Below are positions 36,947 to 45,387 of a DNA stretch of 64,000 nucleotides, piece by piece. The stretch spans positions 3,410,001-3,474,000 of the forward strand of contig OY762511.1 of assembly GCA_963665925.1 (NCBI GenBank), written 5' to 3'. The notes beneath the pieces were generated by a model. The model worked only from the letters and a program-made list of their open reading frames with translations, was not told the origin of the DNA and searched no databases. Position 1 is the first letter of the stretch. Every line of letters begins with the position of its first letter. The translations under genes were made by a program, and so were the position numbers. The DNA is from G963665925 sp963665925 (GTDB lineage: Bacteria > Bacillota > Clostridia > Peptostreptococcales > Acidaminobacteraceae).

Positions 36947-36978
36947 CGCGCAAGCGACATGAGCAATCGCAAGATTGC
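36947..36978. repeat. direct repeat, copy 2
   Basis: Second copy of the 32-bp unit at 36873-36904; it abuts the left arm of the hairpin element that follows. Confidence 0.8.
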
Positions 36979-37102
36979 CAGACTTATGAAAACTCCGAAA
37001 TCCTGCGTTGCTGGTTGAGTTACGCACCGGTCACGTACGCAGAGTACGCTCGCGGAGCGAAACTCAACCGCGCCTTGGCTATCAAAGTTTTCATAAGTCT
37101 GG
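36978..37102 (+). repeat. dispersed hairpin element, copy A
   Basis: Perfect 17-bp terminal inverted repeats (36978-36994 and 37086-37102) enclose tccgaaatcctgcgttgc, an inner 9-bp stem ggttgagtt/aactcaacc (37013, 37061), a central cgtacgcagagtacg, and cgcgccttgg. The same outer and central blocks occur in reverse orientation at 53123-53248. Confidence 0.75.
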
Positions 37103-37280
37103 AACTGTAGATTTGTAATCCTGTTTATATGTCAAACTTGCATAAGCCACAAAAACGCAATTTGCACACAACCTCGTCAAAAGAGGATATATGCCATCAA
37201 TCATAGAATTATCATATTATAGAATAATATTACTATAGGAATTTCCTTTAATGGGGCTTCAAGCGAAGCGCGGGGGTAAG

Positions 37281-38057
37281 ATGATTAAACAACTGGAAAG
37301 CAGTTCGGGGAGCATGCTGAAAGATTTCATCGCTCAGGACAATGCAAGAAACTACTTCATACGTCTGGGCCTTGAAAGTGAAAAGAATGTTTTTAAGAGT
37401 GTATATGTGGAGCTTGATGGGTCAGAACAATATCAGGCTGCACTTTTTCATAGAGCGTCAGGAAATTTGCAGTTTTACGCAAAGGATTCTTTTGAGGTCT
37501 CAAACTTTGCGAGCATAATCAAAAACCTTGAATTTGGTTGTCTTATAGGGCCTGCATCCTTTTGCGACAAGTTCATAGACAAGGATCTCTTTGAAAGCAT
37601 AAAGGACGGTGCCATTCTGGCAGCACTTACAGACCGCAAGCGACAATATGATTTTGAGTCATTTCCAGAGGTGACCTCCCTGCGTATTGGAGATCTTGAG
37701 GAAGTTGAAACGCTGTATAAAGAAGTGTTTGAAAGCTTCAGTTCCCTTGTAGTAATGAAAGAAAAGCTTAAATCTGGAAGAGGTAGAGGGGTTTTGATCC
37801 GTGAAGGCAATCAAATAGTGGCGGTTGCACAAAGTGAGTTCGAGTCCCCTAAGTCGGCACTCATTGTGGGCGTAGCGACACGTCCGGGCTATGAGCGGCG
37901 CGGACTTGCAACCATGTGTCTTGAAGTCCTTTGCAAGGAACTCATGCAGGAGGGCAAGAATCTCTTCCTCCAGTATGACAATATCGACGCAGGAAGGATA
38001 TATGAACGCCTTGGGTTTATGGCGTTTGACCGTGTACGGCACTATAGGAGCAGATAG
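37281..38057 (+). CDS. GNAT-family N-acetyltransferase
   Basis: A 258-residue protein with a GNAT domain in its C-terminal half (about 140-258). The acetyl-CoA-binding region is ALIVGVATRPGYERRGLATMCLEVL, followed by LQYDNIDAGRIYERLGF. The N-terminal 130 residues have no fold I recognise. Start ATG 37281 follows GCGGGGGTAAG; an upstream in-frame ATG at 37251 lacks one. It opens a tight three-gene cassette with the next two genes (nine-base gaps), suggesting a shared pathway. Substrate unknown. Confidence 0.82.
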   Translation: MIKQLESSSGSMLKDFIAQDNARNYFIRLGLESEKNVFKSVYVELDGSEQYQAALFHRASGNLQFYAKDSFEVSNFASIIKNLEFGCLIGPASFCDKFIDKDLFESIKDGAILAALTDRKRQYDFESFPEVTSLRIGDLEEVETLYKEVFESFSSLVVMKEKLKSGRGRGVLIREGNQIVAVAQSEFESPKSALIVGVATRPGYERRGLATMCLEVLCKELMQEGKNLFLQYDNIDAGRIYERLGFMAFDRVRHYRSR

Positions 38058-38066
38058 GAGCTTAAA

Positions 38067-39326
38067 ATGCCAAAAAAACAATGGTTTAAGCTGGATACTG
38101 CAGGAAGAATGTACTCATCAATCAAATCATCAAGAGCCACGACGCTGTTTCGACTTTCAGCTGATCTTAGAGAAGCTGTTGATGAAACAGTGCTTCAAAT
38201 TGCCCTTGATAATGTGATGGAACGCTTTCCGTATTTCAATGTGACCTTGCGGCGGGGCGTATTTTGGTACTATTTTGATAAAAACGAGTCAAAGCCAAGT
38301 GTTCTTGAAGAATCCTTTTATCCATGCATGTACATGAAAATAAAGAAGAAAGGTGTTCATCCATTTCGTGTTCTGTATTTCAGAAAGAAAGTCATGGTTG
38401 AATTTTCACATATTCTGACGGATGGCAGCGGTGCGACGGTTTTCATGAAGGCACTGCTCTATGAGTATTTCAGTCTCATGGGAGTTCGAGGCGAGGACCC
38501 TGAAGTATTCAAGGTCGGAGAGAGGCCGGACCCCAAAGAGTTTGAAGATGGTTTTGGTGTCCATTACGACGAGAAGCTGCCTAAAACAAGAAGGCGTATT
38601 CCTGCCTTTCATTTCCCCTTCATACGTGAGAAGAGAGGGATCTATAACATTGTAACCGGCATATTGCCGGTTGAAAAAGTGCTCGAATGTGCACGCTGCT
38701 CTGAGGCGACAATGACAGAGTTTCTCAGCGCCGTATATTTTGAAGTCATTCAGACCCTAATAGAAAGCGAGGGTTTTGATAAAAAGCCTATTGTTCTGAA
38801 TATCCCAGTCAATTTGAGAAAGTACTATCCATCAAAAACACTCCGTAATTTTTTTATCAGTGTCACACCAATGATAGATCCTAGACTGGGTCACTACACC
38901 TTTGAAGAAATCCTGAGTCATGTTCGGACCTTCATCCGGGTGACTGCAGATGAAAAGTACATGCGTCAACAGATACGGACAACGGTAATGAGTGAGAAAA
39001 ACTGGTTTTTGAGGCTGGTCCCTCTTGTCTTGAAGGATCTGCTCATGCCAATCATTTACAGGACCTATGGCGAAGGGAACTATACGTCTGGTCTTTCCAA
39101 TATTGGACGTATTCAGATGTCTGAAACCCTTGAAAAGCACATTGAACGTTTTGAGCTGTATCCACCACCGAGTACGGGGAACACTTTGAAAATCACTATG
39201 GTCAGTTATCAGAAGAATATATATTTGACGTTTGGCAGCTTGAGCAGGGACAGGCGGGTAGAGAAGCTTTTCTTTACACGGCTAAGAGAAATGGGGATTC
39301 CTGTGAAAATAGAGTCAAACAGATAG
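38067..39326 (+). CDS. condensation/alcohol-acetyltransferase-like acyltransferase
   Basis: A 419-residue protein of the CoA-dependent acyltransferase/condensation superfamily. The family catalytic motif HxxxD(G) appears as HILTDGSG near residue 113, and the second structural motif region is near TSGLSNIGRI (about 340). Related proteins are often labelled alcohol acetyltransferase, but the acceptor is not known. TAGGAGCTTAAA precedes the start. It is nine bases after the GNAT gene and nine bases before the DUF6320-like gene. Confidence 0.8.
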   Translation: MPKKQWFKLDTAGRMYSSIKSSRATTLFRLSADLREAVDETVLQIALDNVMERFPYFNVTLRRGVFWYYFDKNESKPSVLEESFYPCMYMKIKKKGVHPFRVLYFRKKVMVEFSHILTDGSGATVFMKALLYEYFSLMGVRGEDPEVFKVGERPDPKEFEDGFGVHYDEKLPKTRRRIPAFHFPFIREKRGIYNIVTGILPVEKVLECARCSEATMTEFLSAVYFEVIQTLIESEGFDKKPIVLNIPVNLRKYYPSKTLRNFFISVTPMIDPRLGHYTFEEILSHVRTFIRVTADEKYMRQQIRTTVMSEKNWFLRLVPLVLKDLLMPIIYRTYGEGNYTSGLSNIGRIQMSETLEKHIERFELYPPPSTGNTLKITMVSYQKNIYLTFGSLSRDRRVEKLFFTRLREMGIPVKIESNR

Positions 39327-39335
39327 GAGCGGCAT

Positions 39336-40052
39336 ATGCCTTATTGCTCAAAATGCGGTGTTGAAGTAGATGACGAAATACATAATTGTCCACTTTGTCA
39401 TTTTCCAATACCGGATCTCGATGTGGAACACACAATACAAATAGAGAAGCGGTTTCCAGATGTAAAGGATATTTATGCCCAAATAGCCTTTGACTTCAAG
39501 CGGAAGGCCTTCTATACCCTGACATTTCTTTTGTTTGGAAATGCATTTGGCTTAATGTATTCCAACTACATGATTGATGGCAGTTTAACATGGTCCCTCT
39601 ATACCGGAATCACATTTTTTTCGATTTGGGTATATATGATATTTCTATTCCGGTATGTGCACAGTATTTCCAAGTCCATAATTGGTGCTGGCATCAATAC
39701 CCTGGTGCTTTTGGCCGTGCTTGACATCATAAACGGGAAATTTGAGTGGTTTGTGCCACTGGGGCTTCCAGCAGTTTTTATGGCCCTTATATTTCTATTG
39801 CTCAACTATTACATGTGGATCAAAAGCAAGAACCGCGGGTTGCATACGGCGGCCTATAGCTTGCTTTTGATTGCAGGCTACTGTATAGGTCTTGAATTTT
39901 TCATCAGTCAATACATCTATCATGCCATTAAGCTGATTTGGTCTATAAACATCGCCCTGAACATATTGCCATGGGCACTCTTTATGCTTTATTTTCACTA
40001 TCAGATCCCCAAATGGCTCAAAGAAGAGATTACCAAAAGATTCCATATATAG
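39336..40052 (+). CDS. zinc-ribbon membrane protein (DUF6320-like)
   Basis: A 238-residue protein with an N-terminal zinc ribbon (CSKCGVEVDDEIHNCPLC, residues 4-21) and six membrane helices from about residue 55 to 225. It resembles DUF6320 proteins, which commonly sit beside alcohol-acetyltransferase-like genes. TAGGAGCGGCAT precedes the start. It may anchor or regulate the acyltransferase at the membrane; no reaction is established. Confidence 0.78.
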   Translation: MPYCSKCGVEVDDEIHNCPLCHFPIPDLDVEHTIQIEKRFPDVKDIYAQIAFDFKRKAFYTLTFLLFGNAFGLMYSNYMIDGSLTWSLYTGITFFSIWVYMIFLFRYVHSISKSIIGAGINTLVLLAVLDIINGKFEWFVPLGLPAVFMALIFLLLNYYMWIKSKNRGLHTAAYSLLLIAGYCIGLEFFISQYIYHAIKLIWSINIALNILPWALFMLYFHYQIPKWLKEEITKRFHI

Positions 40053-40119
40053 AAATAGGATTCCGGTTTTAAATTATGGGTATAAATTATTCACTGTTTT
40101 ATAAAAGTGGGGGAATCTT

Positions 40120-41274
40120 ATGAAGCGTTATTTAGATAGAATTGCAAACAGTCATAGGGAGAGTAAGTCCTTTAAAGAAACAAATGTACGAATGAACATC
40201 ATGAAGATTTTCATGGTGGGTATGATTTACACTTTCTTTGAGTGTATTGGACTCCTATTGTCCACCTTGGGCTTTTTTGAGCATGATATACGAAAACCGG
40301 TTACGGTAATCGTTATCTTTCATATCATATTCCTGACATTTCTTGCAGTTTCCTATAAAAGAAAATGGTTCAAGAGCATTGCCATATATCAGATGTTCAC
40401 AAATGTTTATATTGCCGTAGCCATGTTGTGGGGCAGTGTGTTCACCATACTTGTCTACATTGAAAGAGAGGATATTGCCATATTCAGCATTGTCCTGTTT
40501 TTCGTAGCAGCCCTTTTCATATTGGAGCCAAACAGAAGCAGTCTGCTCTATATGACCAACTTTGTCATTTTTACGGCCATGGTGTATGGTCGGATTACCA
40601 GTATTGGCGCTGCAAATGCCATAGCCTTTAAGTCGTTGATAGCGACAGTGCTTGCCCTTGTCATATCGCAGGGGAATTATTACTCAAGAAAACGTCTTGA
40701 GGAATATAAAATGTCTCTCGAAGAAGCCAATGAGCAGCTTAAAGAACAAGCGCTGAGGGATTCTCTTACACGGCTATACAACAACCGGTACATGTTTGAA
40801 CTATTGACACGTGAAACAGAACGCTTCGAAAGCACTGACGGCGCTCTTTCGCTCATTATGCTGGATATCGATGATTTCAAGCACGTCAACGACACCTATG
40901 GACATTTGTTCGGTGATGAAGTGATTCGGCGTGTTTCAAGCGCACTGATGGATTCAACGCGGGAATCAGATGTTATTGGCCGTTATGGCGGCGAGGAGTT
41001 CATTGTGATTCTCAAGGATACATCTACTGAAAAAGCGGTTGAGATTGCAGAACGCATTCGCAAGACAATCAGTGATCTTGAGTTTGACAAGGCAATCAAA
41101 ATCACAGCAAGTTTTGGCGTGTCCACTTTAAAAGACTTTATGTCGACAGGTCATTATGAAAAGGACGCAACAGAGGAGAGAAACCATGGCGAGGATGCAG
41201 CTGAACTTGTGAATATTGCCGATATGAACTTGTATAAGGCAAAGCACAGGGGCAAGAACTGCGTTGTCCATTAA
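40120..41274 (+). CDS. diguanylate cyclase with integral membrane N terminus
   Basis: A 384-residue c-di-GMP synthase. Six hydrophobic segments occupy about 30-195, a short coiled coil follows (200-215), and the GGDEF domain ends with active site RYGGEEF near residue 289. The inhibitory I-site RESD is intact five residues before it, unlike the cyclase at 13209. A GTGGGGGAATCTT site precedes the start. It follows the acyltransferase cassette by 67 bases and may be a separate transcript. Confidence 0.93.
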   Translation: MKRYLDRIANSHRESKSFKETNVRMNIMKIFMVGMIYTFFECIGLLLSTLGFFEHDIRKPVTVIVIFHIIFLTFLAVSYKRKWFKSIAIYQMFTNVYIAVAMLWGSVFTILVYIEREDIAIFSIVLFFVAALFILEPNRSSLLYMTNFVIFTAMVYGRITSIGAANAIAFKSLIATVLALVISQGNYYSRKRLEEYKMSLEEANEQLKEQALRDSLTRLYNNRYMFELLTRETERFESTDGALSLIMLDIDDFKHVNDTYGHLFGDEVIRRVSSALMDSTRESDVIGRYGGEEFIVILKDTSTEKAVEIAERIRKTISDLEFDKAIKITASFGVSTLKDFMSTGHYEKDATEERNHGEDAAELVNIADMNLYKAKHRGKNCVVH

Positions 41275-41339
41275 GTATGGCTATAAACAGCTGAGATGCA
41301 TTCGTGTCTCAGCTAATTCAATTACAGGGGGGCATAAAG

Positions 41340-42341
41340 ATGAATACGCGTTTCAATACCATTTATCCAGAAAAACTTAAATCAGGAGATGAAATTCGAG
41401 TTGTGGCGTCTTCAAGAAGCTTAAGTCTCATTAGTGAAGAAACACGAAAAATCGCCATTGACAACTTCAACAGGATGGGGCTGAAAGTCACATTCTCAGA
41501 GCACTGTGAAGAGACCAACCAGTTTGTATCGTCTAGTGTCGAGTCGCGAGTGTCTGATTTGCATGAAGCTTTTTCAGACCCCAATGTAAAGGGGATATTT
41601 ACAGTCATTGGTGGACACAATGTCAATCAGATACTGGATACGCTGGATTACACACTCATACGCAAAAATCCTAAAGTGATTTGCGGCTATTCTGACATCA
41701 CAGCCCTCTGCAATGCCATTTATGCGCGAACGGGCCTGGTGACTTATAGCGGACCGCATTTCTCCACACTGGGCATGAAAAAGGGGCTTGAATATACACT
41801 GGAATACTTTAAAAAGTGCCTTATGGGTGACCAGATATTTGAGGTGAGTGCCTCAAAAGCCTGGAGTGATGACGCTTGGTTCATGGATCAGGAAAACAGA
41901 ACTTTTATAGAAAATACTGGAATAAAGACTTATAACCCCGGTGACATGGAAGGGACCATAGTCGGCGGTAACCTGTGCACTTTAAACCTCCTGCAAGGCA
42001 CCCCTTATATGCCGGATATTGAAAATGCAGTGCTCTTTATTGAGGATGATTTGCTGAGTTTTCCAGAGAATTTTGATAGGGACCTCCAATCCCTCATGCA
42101 TCAGATCCGCTTTAACAAGGTGCAGGGAATTGTATTCGGAAGATTTCAGGTGGAATCGGGCATGACTGAGGAAAAACTCCTCTATATTTTGAATGGTAAA
42201 AAAGCGCTGAAGGATATTCCAATCATTTATGATGTTGACTTTGGGCATACGACACCGCACATTACCTTTCCAATTGGCGGATTTTGCAGAATAACAGCAA
42301 GTGAATCAATGGGAATAAGCATACGCATAGAATCACACTAG
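41340..42341 (+). CDS. S66-family peptidase (LD-carboxypeptidase / MccF-like)
   Basis: A 333-residue serine peptidase. The nucleophile is S118 in CGYSDIT; the partner His is in DFGHTTPHITFPIG near residue 303, with a Glu in the central region. Enzymes of this family cut the L,D-bond in recycled muropeptides or, as MccF, hydrolyse microcin C7-type nucleotide antibiotics. The length and the FGHTTPH motif fit the MccF-like branch slightly better. Start ATG 41340 has AGGGGGG seven bases upstream. Confidence 0.9.
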   Translation: MNTRFNTIYPEKLKSGDEIRVVASSRSLSLISEETRKIAIDNFNRMGLKVTFSEHCEETNQFVSSSVESRVSDLHEAFSDPNVKGIFTVIGGHNVNQILDTLDYTLIRKNPKVICGYSDITALCNAIYARTGLVTYSGPHFSTLGMKKGLEYTLEYFKKCLMGDQIFEVSASKAWSDDAWFMDQENRTFIENTGIKTYNPGDMEGTIVGGNLCTLNLLQGTPYMPDIENAVLFIEDDLLSFPENFDRDLQSLMHQIRFNKVQGIVFGRFQVESGMTEEKLLYILNGKKALKDIPIIYDVDFGHTTPHITFPIGGFCRITASESMGISIRIESH

Positions 42342-42368
42342 ACGTTTATGAAAAAGAGGTGAAGACAG

Positions 42369-43148
42369 ATGATCAGCAAGGCTTTACATAGGTTCAACCC
42401 ATTAGATTATGACAAAACGACGGTCATTGGAGAATTCTCAGGTCGAGACAGTGTTGCAGCCATACTCAAGGCGTTTGAAGACGATGAAATCAACTACATT
42501 CTCCCTGTCGCGACCTTTGCAGGAACGGAATACGGAGATTTTGATGCAATCTATGACAATTATCTTCATCTGAAACTGAGGGTCCAAGCTATTTTTGGCA
42601 ACCGGAAAACACTCTATCCGCTGCTTGAATACAGTCGGGAAGATATTTGGGCCCTGATGAACGGAAGAACTGCCAATATGCTTCAAGATAAGTTTGGCTT
42701 CTATTCCCACTGCATTGGCTGTCATCTTTATTTTCATTTGACCAAGCTTGAATTTGCAATGGCCCTGTCGGGCACCATCATATCGGGGGAGCGGACATCC
42801 CATGACGGCAGGGTGAAGGTGAACCAGCTGCCACAGTCTCTGGATACCTTCGTAAAGGTGATCGCTGCACTTGGCTGCAAGCTGATAATGCCACTAAGAG
42901 ATATTGAAGATGGCGATCAGGTGGAAGCCCTGATTGGTTGGGACTGGAAGGAAGGCCTCGCACATCCTGCATGTGTACTCAGTGGGAATTACCGAGATGG
43001 CTTTGGGGTTGCAAGATATGACAAGGACGGCTTCGAGAGACTTCTTGAGGAATTCCTATATCCGGCTGGTGTGCTTATTGGCAGGTATCTTTCGGACGGG
43101 GAGTCTGATCTTGCGGCACTTAAGAAAGAGGTGCTTTCACTTATATGA
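42369..43148 (+). CDS. PP-loop (adenine nucleotide alpha-hydrolase)-like protein of unknown function
   Basis: A 259-residue protein. GEFSGRDSVAAIL at 21-33 resembles the ATP-pyrophosphatase PP-loop (SGGxDS) with one Gly missing. A CIGC pair lies at 115-118 and ISGERTSHDGRVKVNQ at 138-153. PP-loop enzymes adenylate a substrate, often to insert sulfur or nitrogen into tRNA or nucleotides, and CxxC pairs occur in the thiolating ones. I do not recognise the subfamily. Its TGA overlaps the next gene's ATG as ATGA, so it probably works with the ApgM-like protein. AGAGGTGAAG precedes the start. Confidence 0.65.
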   Translation: MISKALHRFNPLDYDKTTVIGEFSGRDSVAAILKAFEDDEINYILPVATFAGTEYGDFDAIYDNYLHLKLRVQAIFGNRKTLYPLLEYSREDIWALMNGRTANMLQDKFGFYSHCIGCHLYFHLTKLEFAMALSGTIISGERTSHDGRVKVNQLPQSLDTFVKVIAALGCKLIMPLRDIEDGDQVEALIGWDWKEGLAHPACVLSGNYRDGFGVARYDKDGFERLLEEFLYPAGVLIGRYLSDGESDLAALKKEVLSLI

Positions 43149-44398
43149 AAACCATAACATTGCTTCTTGATGGCGCAGGAGACAGAACCTATAAGGAGCT
43201 TGGCGATAAGACTCCCCTTGAATATGCATCGACACCCAATTTGGACGAAATTGCAAAAGCTTCTGCTACGGGGCTTTTGACACCGCTTGAAGAAGGGGTT
43301 TCACTGGGGACTGATTTAGCACATTTTCTGCTCTTTGGATACGGGCTTGAGGAATATCCCAACAGAGCTGTTATTGACGCAATAGGCGAGAAGGTGGTCT
43401 TCTCTTCACAGGACCTGATGCTGCGCGCCTCCTTTGCTGATGTGAGCCGCAGTGAAGATGGCTATATGCTGAAGTCAAGATTTACAAAGGACCTGTCACA
43501 GGAAGAGATTCGAAGACTGATACCGGATCTTGATACGGAGTTTGATGGACTCAAGTTCACATGTATTCCTTCTTATGACAGCCATTGTTTTATACGCATA
43601 CAGTCGGACCAGGTACGTCTGAGTCCCAAGGTGTCTGACTCTGACCCCTTTTACACACCGCAGTATGCCATGCTTGTGGAAGCTTTTGAAACAGATGAGG
43701 AATCGGCGATCTTTACTGCCAGTGCTATCAACCGATTTCTTAGGCGGGCGCATAGTGTCTTGCATACGCACTCTGTCAACGTGCAGCGGCGTGCGCAGGG
43801 ACTGGAAGAGGGCAATTTCATTCTTACAAAGTGGGCCGGGCTTCGCCTTCCTTGTGAAGACTTCAAAACACGAAACGGTATGTCGGTTACCCTTATCGGG
43901 GCATCAAAGCTGCTTGAGGGTCTCAGTCAGTACATTGGCATGGACTTTGTGAAATATGAGAATTTCAAGGATGCACTGCACCTGGCACTAGACTCTGATA
44001 AAGACTATGTGCACCTACATACCAAGGCACCGGATGAAGCATCTCACAAGAAGAATCCCTTTCTAAAAGTTAAGGCCATTGAAGAAATTGACAGGCAAAT
44101 CGCACCACTGCTTTCGTTTGAAGGGCTCCTCATTGTCACAGCAGATCACAGTACACCCTGCAGCGGCAAGATGATTCACTCCGGTGAGTCTGTTCCATTT
44201 ATGGCAAAAGGCACCTTCGTTCGAAGAGACACAGTGAAGGCGTTTTCTGAAAATGCCTGTGCTGGCGGTGGTTTGCGTCTTACGGGCTCATCCTTCATGA
44301 AGTACATTCACAGTGCGACAGACAGGGGAAACCTGTTTCATTTGCGTGCGGGTTCAAGGCGGAGAAATTTCAGACCCCTTGATGTGAAAAGGCTATGA
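43145..44398 (+). CDS. ApgM-like alkaline-phosphatase-superfamily protein
   Basis: A 417-residue protein of the cofactor-independent phosphoglycerate mutase (archaeal ApgM-type) family. The N-terminal metal motif is LLLDGAGDR (7-15); other expected motifs are GVSLGTDLAHFLLFGY (about 50-65), HLHTKAPDEASHKKN (about 297) and TADHSTPCSGKMIHSGESVP (about 335-354). The nucleophile region is Thr/Ser of GTDLAH. Whether it is a true glycolytic mutase is doubtful because the gene is coupled by ATGA overlap to a PP-loop protein rather than glycolytic genes. It could isomerise or hydrolyse another phosphoester. Confidence 0.8.
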   Translation: MKTITLLLDGAGDRTYKELGDKTPLEYASTPNLDEIAKASATGLLTPLEEGVSLGTDLAHFLLFGYGLEEYPNRAVIDAIGEKVVFSSQDLMLRASFADVSRSEDGYMLKSRFTKDLSQEEIRRLIPDLDTEFDGLKFTCIPSYDSHCFIRIQSDQVRLSPKVSDSDPFYTPQYAMLVEAFETDEESAIFTASAINRFLRRAHSVLHTHSVNVQRRAQGLEEGNFILTKWAGLRLPCEDFKTRNGMSVTLIGASKLLEGLSQYIGMDFVKYENFKDALHLALDSDKDYVHLHTKAPDEASHKKNPFLKVKAIEEIDRQIAPLLSFEGLLIVTADHSTPCSGKMIHSGESVPFMAKGTFVRRDTVKAFSENACAGGGLRLTGSSFMKYIHSATDRGNLFHLRAGSRRRNFRPLDVKRL

Positions 44399-44533
44399 TG
44401 ACAGACGTTTACCCCAGTTGCATAAGAAAACCAAATGATTGGATTTGATGTATTAATAAGTTCAATCACGTTCCCTTCGATTTTGGTATAAAATAACCTC
44501 AGTATATGGACGTTTACGATTTGAGGTTGTTTT

Positions 44534-45181
44534 ATGATAATAGATTTTCATCTCCACCAGAATCTGCATTCATCCGACAGCAGACTTGATTTGGTTCAGG
44601 CTATTGAACTGGCTAAATCAAGAGGTCTAAGTGGTATTTGTGTCACAGACCATGATGACCTGGGCTACACGGCTTTTGCAGAAAAAATTTCACAGCAAAC
44701 GGGCTTTAAGATATTCGTCGGTGTAGAAATCTATACACTAGACGGCGATTTGCTCTGCTTTGGTATTGATCAGTTGCCTGAAAAACGTATGTCAGCTCAG
44801 GATACAATTGATTTTGTGAATGCTAGGGGTGGGGTAACCATAGCTGCGCATCCGTATCGGAACAACAATCGTGGACTGGGTGACAAAATGAAAGAGGTTG
44901 TCGGACTGGGAGCCATCGAGGCTTACAACGGTAGAACGGACGCCTTTAGCAACTTCAAGGCGGGAATGACCGCCAGGGCGCTGAATCTGCCTTTGACAGG
45001 CGGCAGTGATGCCCATACCAATGAAGAGGTCGGTAATTTTGCAACGCGTGTTCTACATGATGTGGAAACCATGTCAGATCTGGTTTATGCAGTTAAGAAC
45101 GGACTTGTTGAGCCTGTACGCAAAGAAGATATCCAACTTGAAACAGGTATGAATGAAAATGAATATATAAGAGCCATCTAA
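44534..45181 (+). CDS. PHP-domain metal-dependent phosphoesterase
   Basis: A 215-residue PHP-fold enzyme. Metal ligands are visible in DFHLHQNLHSSDS (4-16), VTDHDDLGY (about 37-45), the Glu of GVEIYT, AAHPYR and GGSDAHTNEEVG (about 155-166). Family members hydrolyse phosphoesters such as 3',5'-nucleotides or histidinol phosphate; this one is not HisK by context. It is monocistronic, ending at the hairpin at 45201. Confidence 0.87.
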   Translation: MIIDFHLHQNLHSSDSRLDLVQAIELAKSRGLSGICVTDHDDLGYTAFAEKISQQTGFKIFVGVEIYTLDGDLLCFGIDQLPEKRMSAQDTIDFVNARGGVTIAAHPYRNNNRGLGDKMKEVVGLGAIEAYNGRTDAFSNFKAGMTARALNLPLTGGSDAHTNEEVGNFATRVLHDVETMSDLVYAVKNGLVEPVRKEDIQLETGMNENEYIRAI

Positions 45182-45200
45182 ATGTTTTAAGCCTAGCAAG

Positions 45201-45240
45201 GCGGTATTTTAAAAAATGATATTTTCAAATACCGCTTTTA
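45201..45240 (+). terminator. terminator after PHP gene
   Basis: gcggtattt (45201-45209) pairs with aaataccgc (45227-45235), followed by TTTTAT. Confidence 0.75.
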
Positions 45241-45322
45241 TAATGCGCGATTTCCACAGTTTTTCGATAAAAAATCAGGTGCTTAAAATTTGCAGGGCTT
45301 AAAACCTATTCATCGAAATCTA

Positions 45323-45351
45323 TTGAATGACTTTAAATGTAACAATATAAT
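45323..45351 (+). promoter_or_regulatory. sigma-A promoter of DAHP synthase gene
   Basis: TTGAAT (45323-45328), a 17-base spacer and TATAAT (45346-45351), 37 bases before the start codon. Confidence 0.7.
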
Positions 45352-45387
45352 GCTATAATCGTTTCAATATATAAAGGAGGCGTTACT

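Larger units (their letters stand above)
36094..37280. other. 1.19-kb intergenic region packed with repeats, no gene
   Basis: No open frame here has both a ribosome binding site and a plausible protein. In order it holds: a small catgtag/ctacatg hairpin (36327-36342), an 8-bp-period array (about 36414-36726), a terminator hairpin (36749-36777), a 26-bp-stem hairpin (36803-36866), two 32-bp direct repeats (36873, 36947) and a 125-bp hairpin element (36978-37102). A terminator and repeated insertions suggest a site that tolerates mobile elements. Confidence 0.7.

Noticed and set aside
36901..37110. 69-codon frame through hairpin element A
   Set aside because: It is a translation of repeat sequence with no ribosome binding site.
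45182..45387. Possible T-box or other riboswitch before DAHP synthase
   Set aside because: No T-box motif or specifier stem found; the promoter lies only about 30 bases before the ribosome binding site, leaving no room for a leader.
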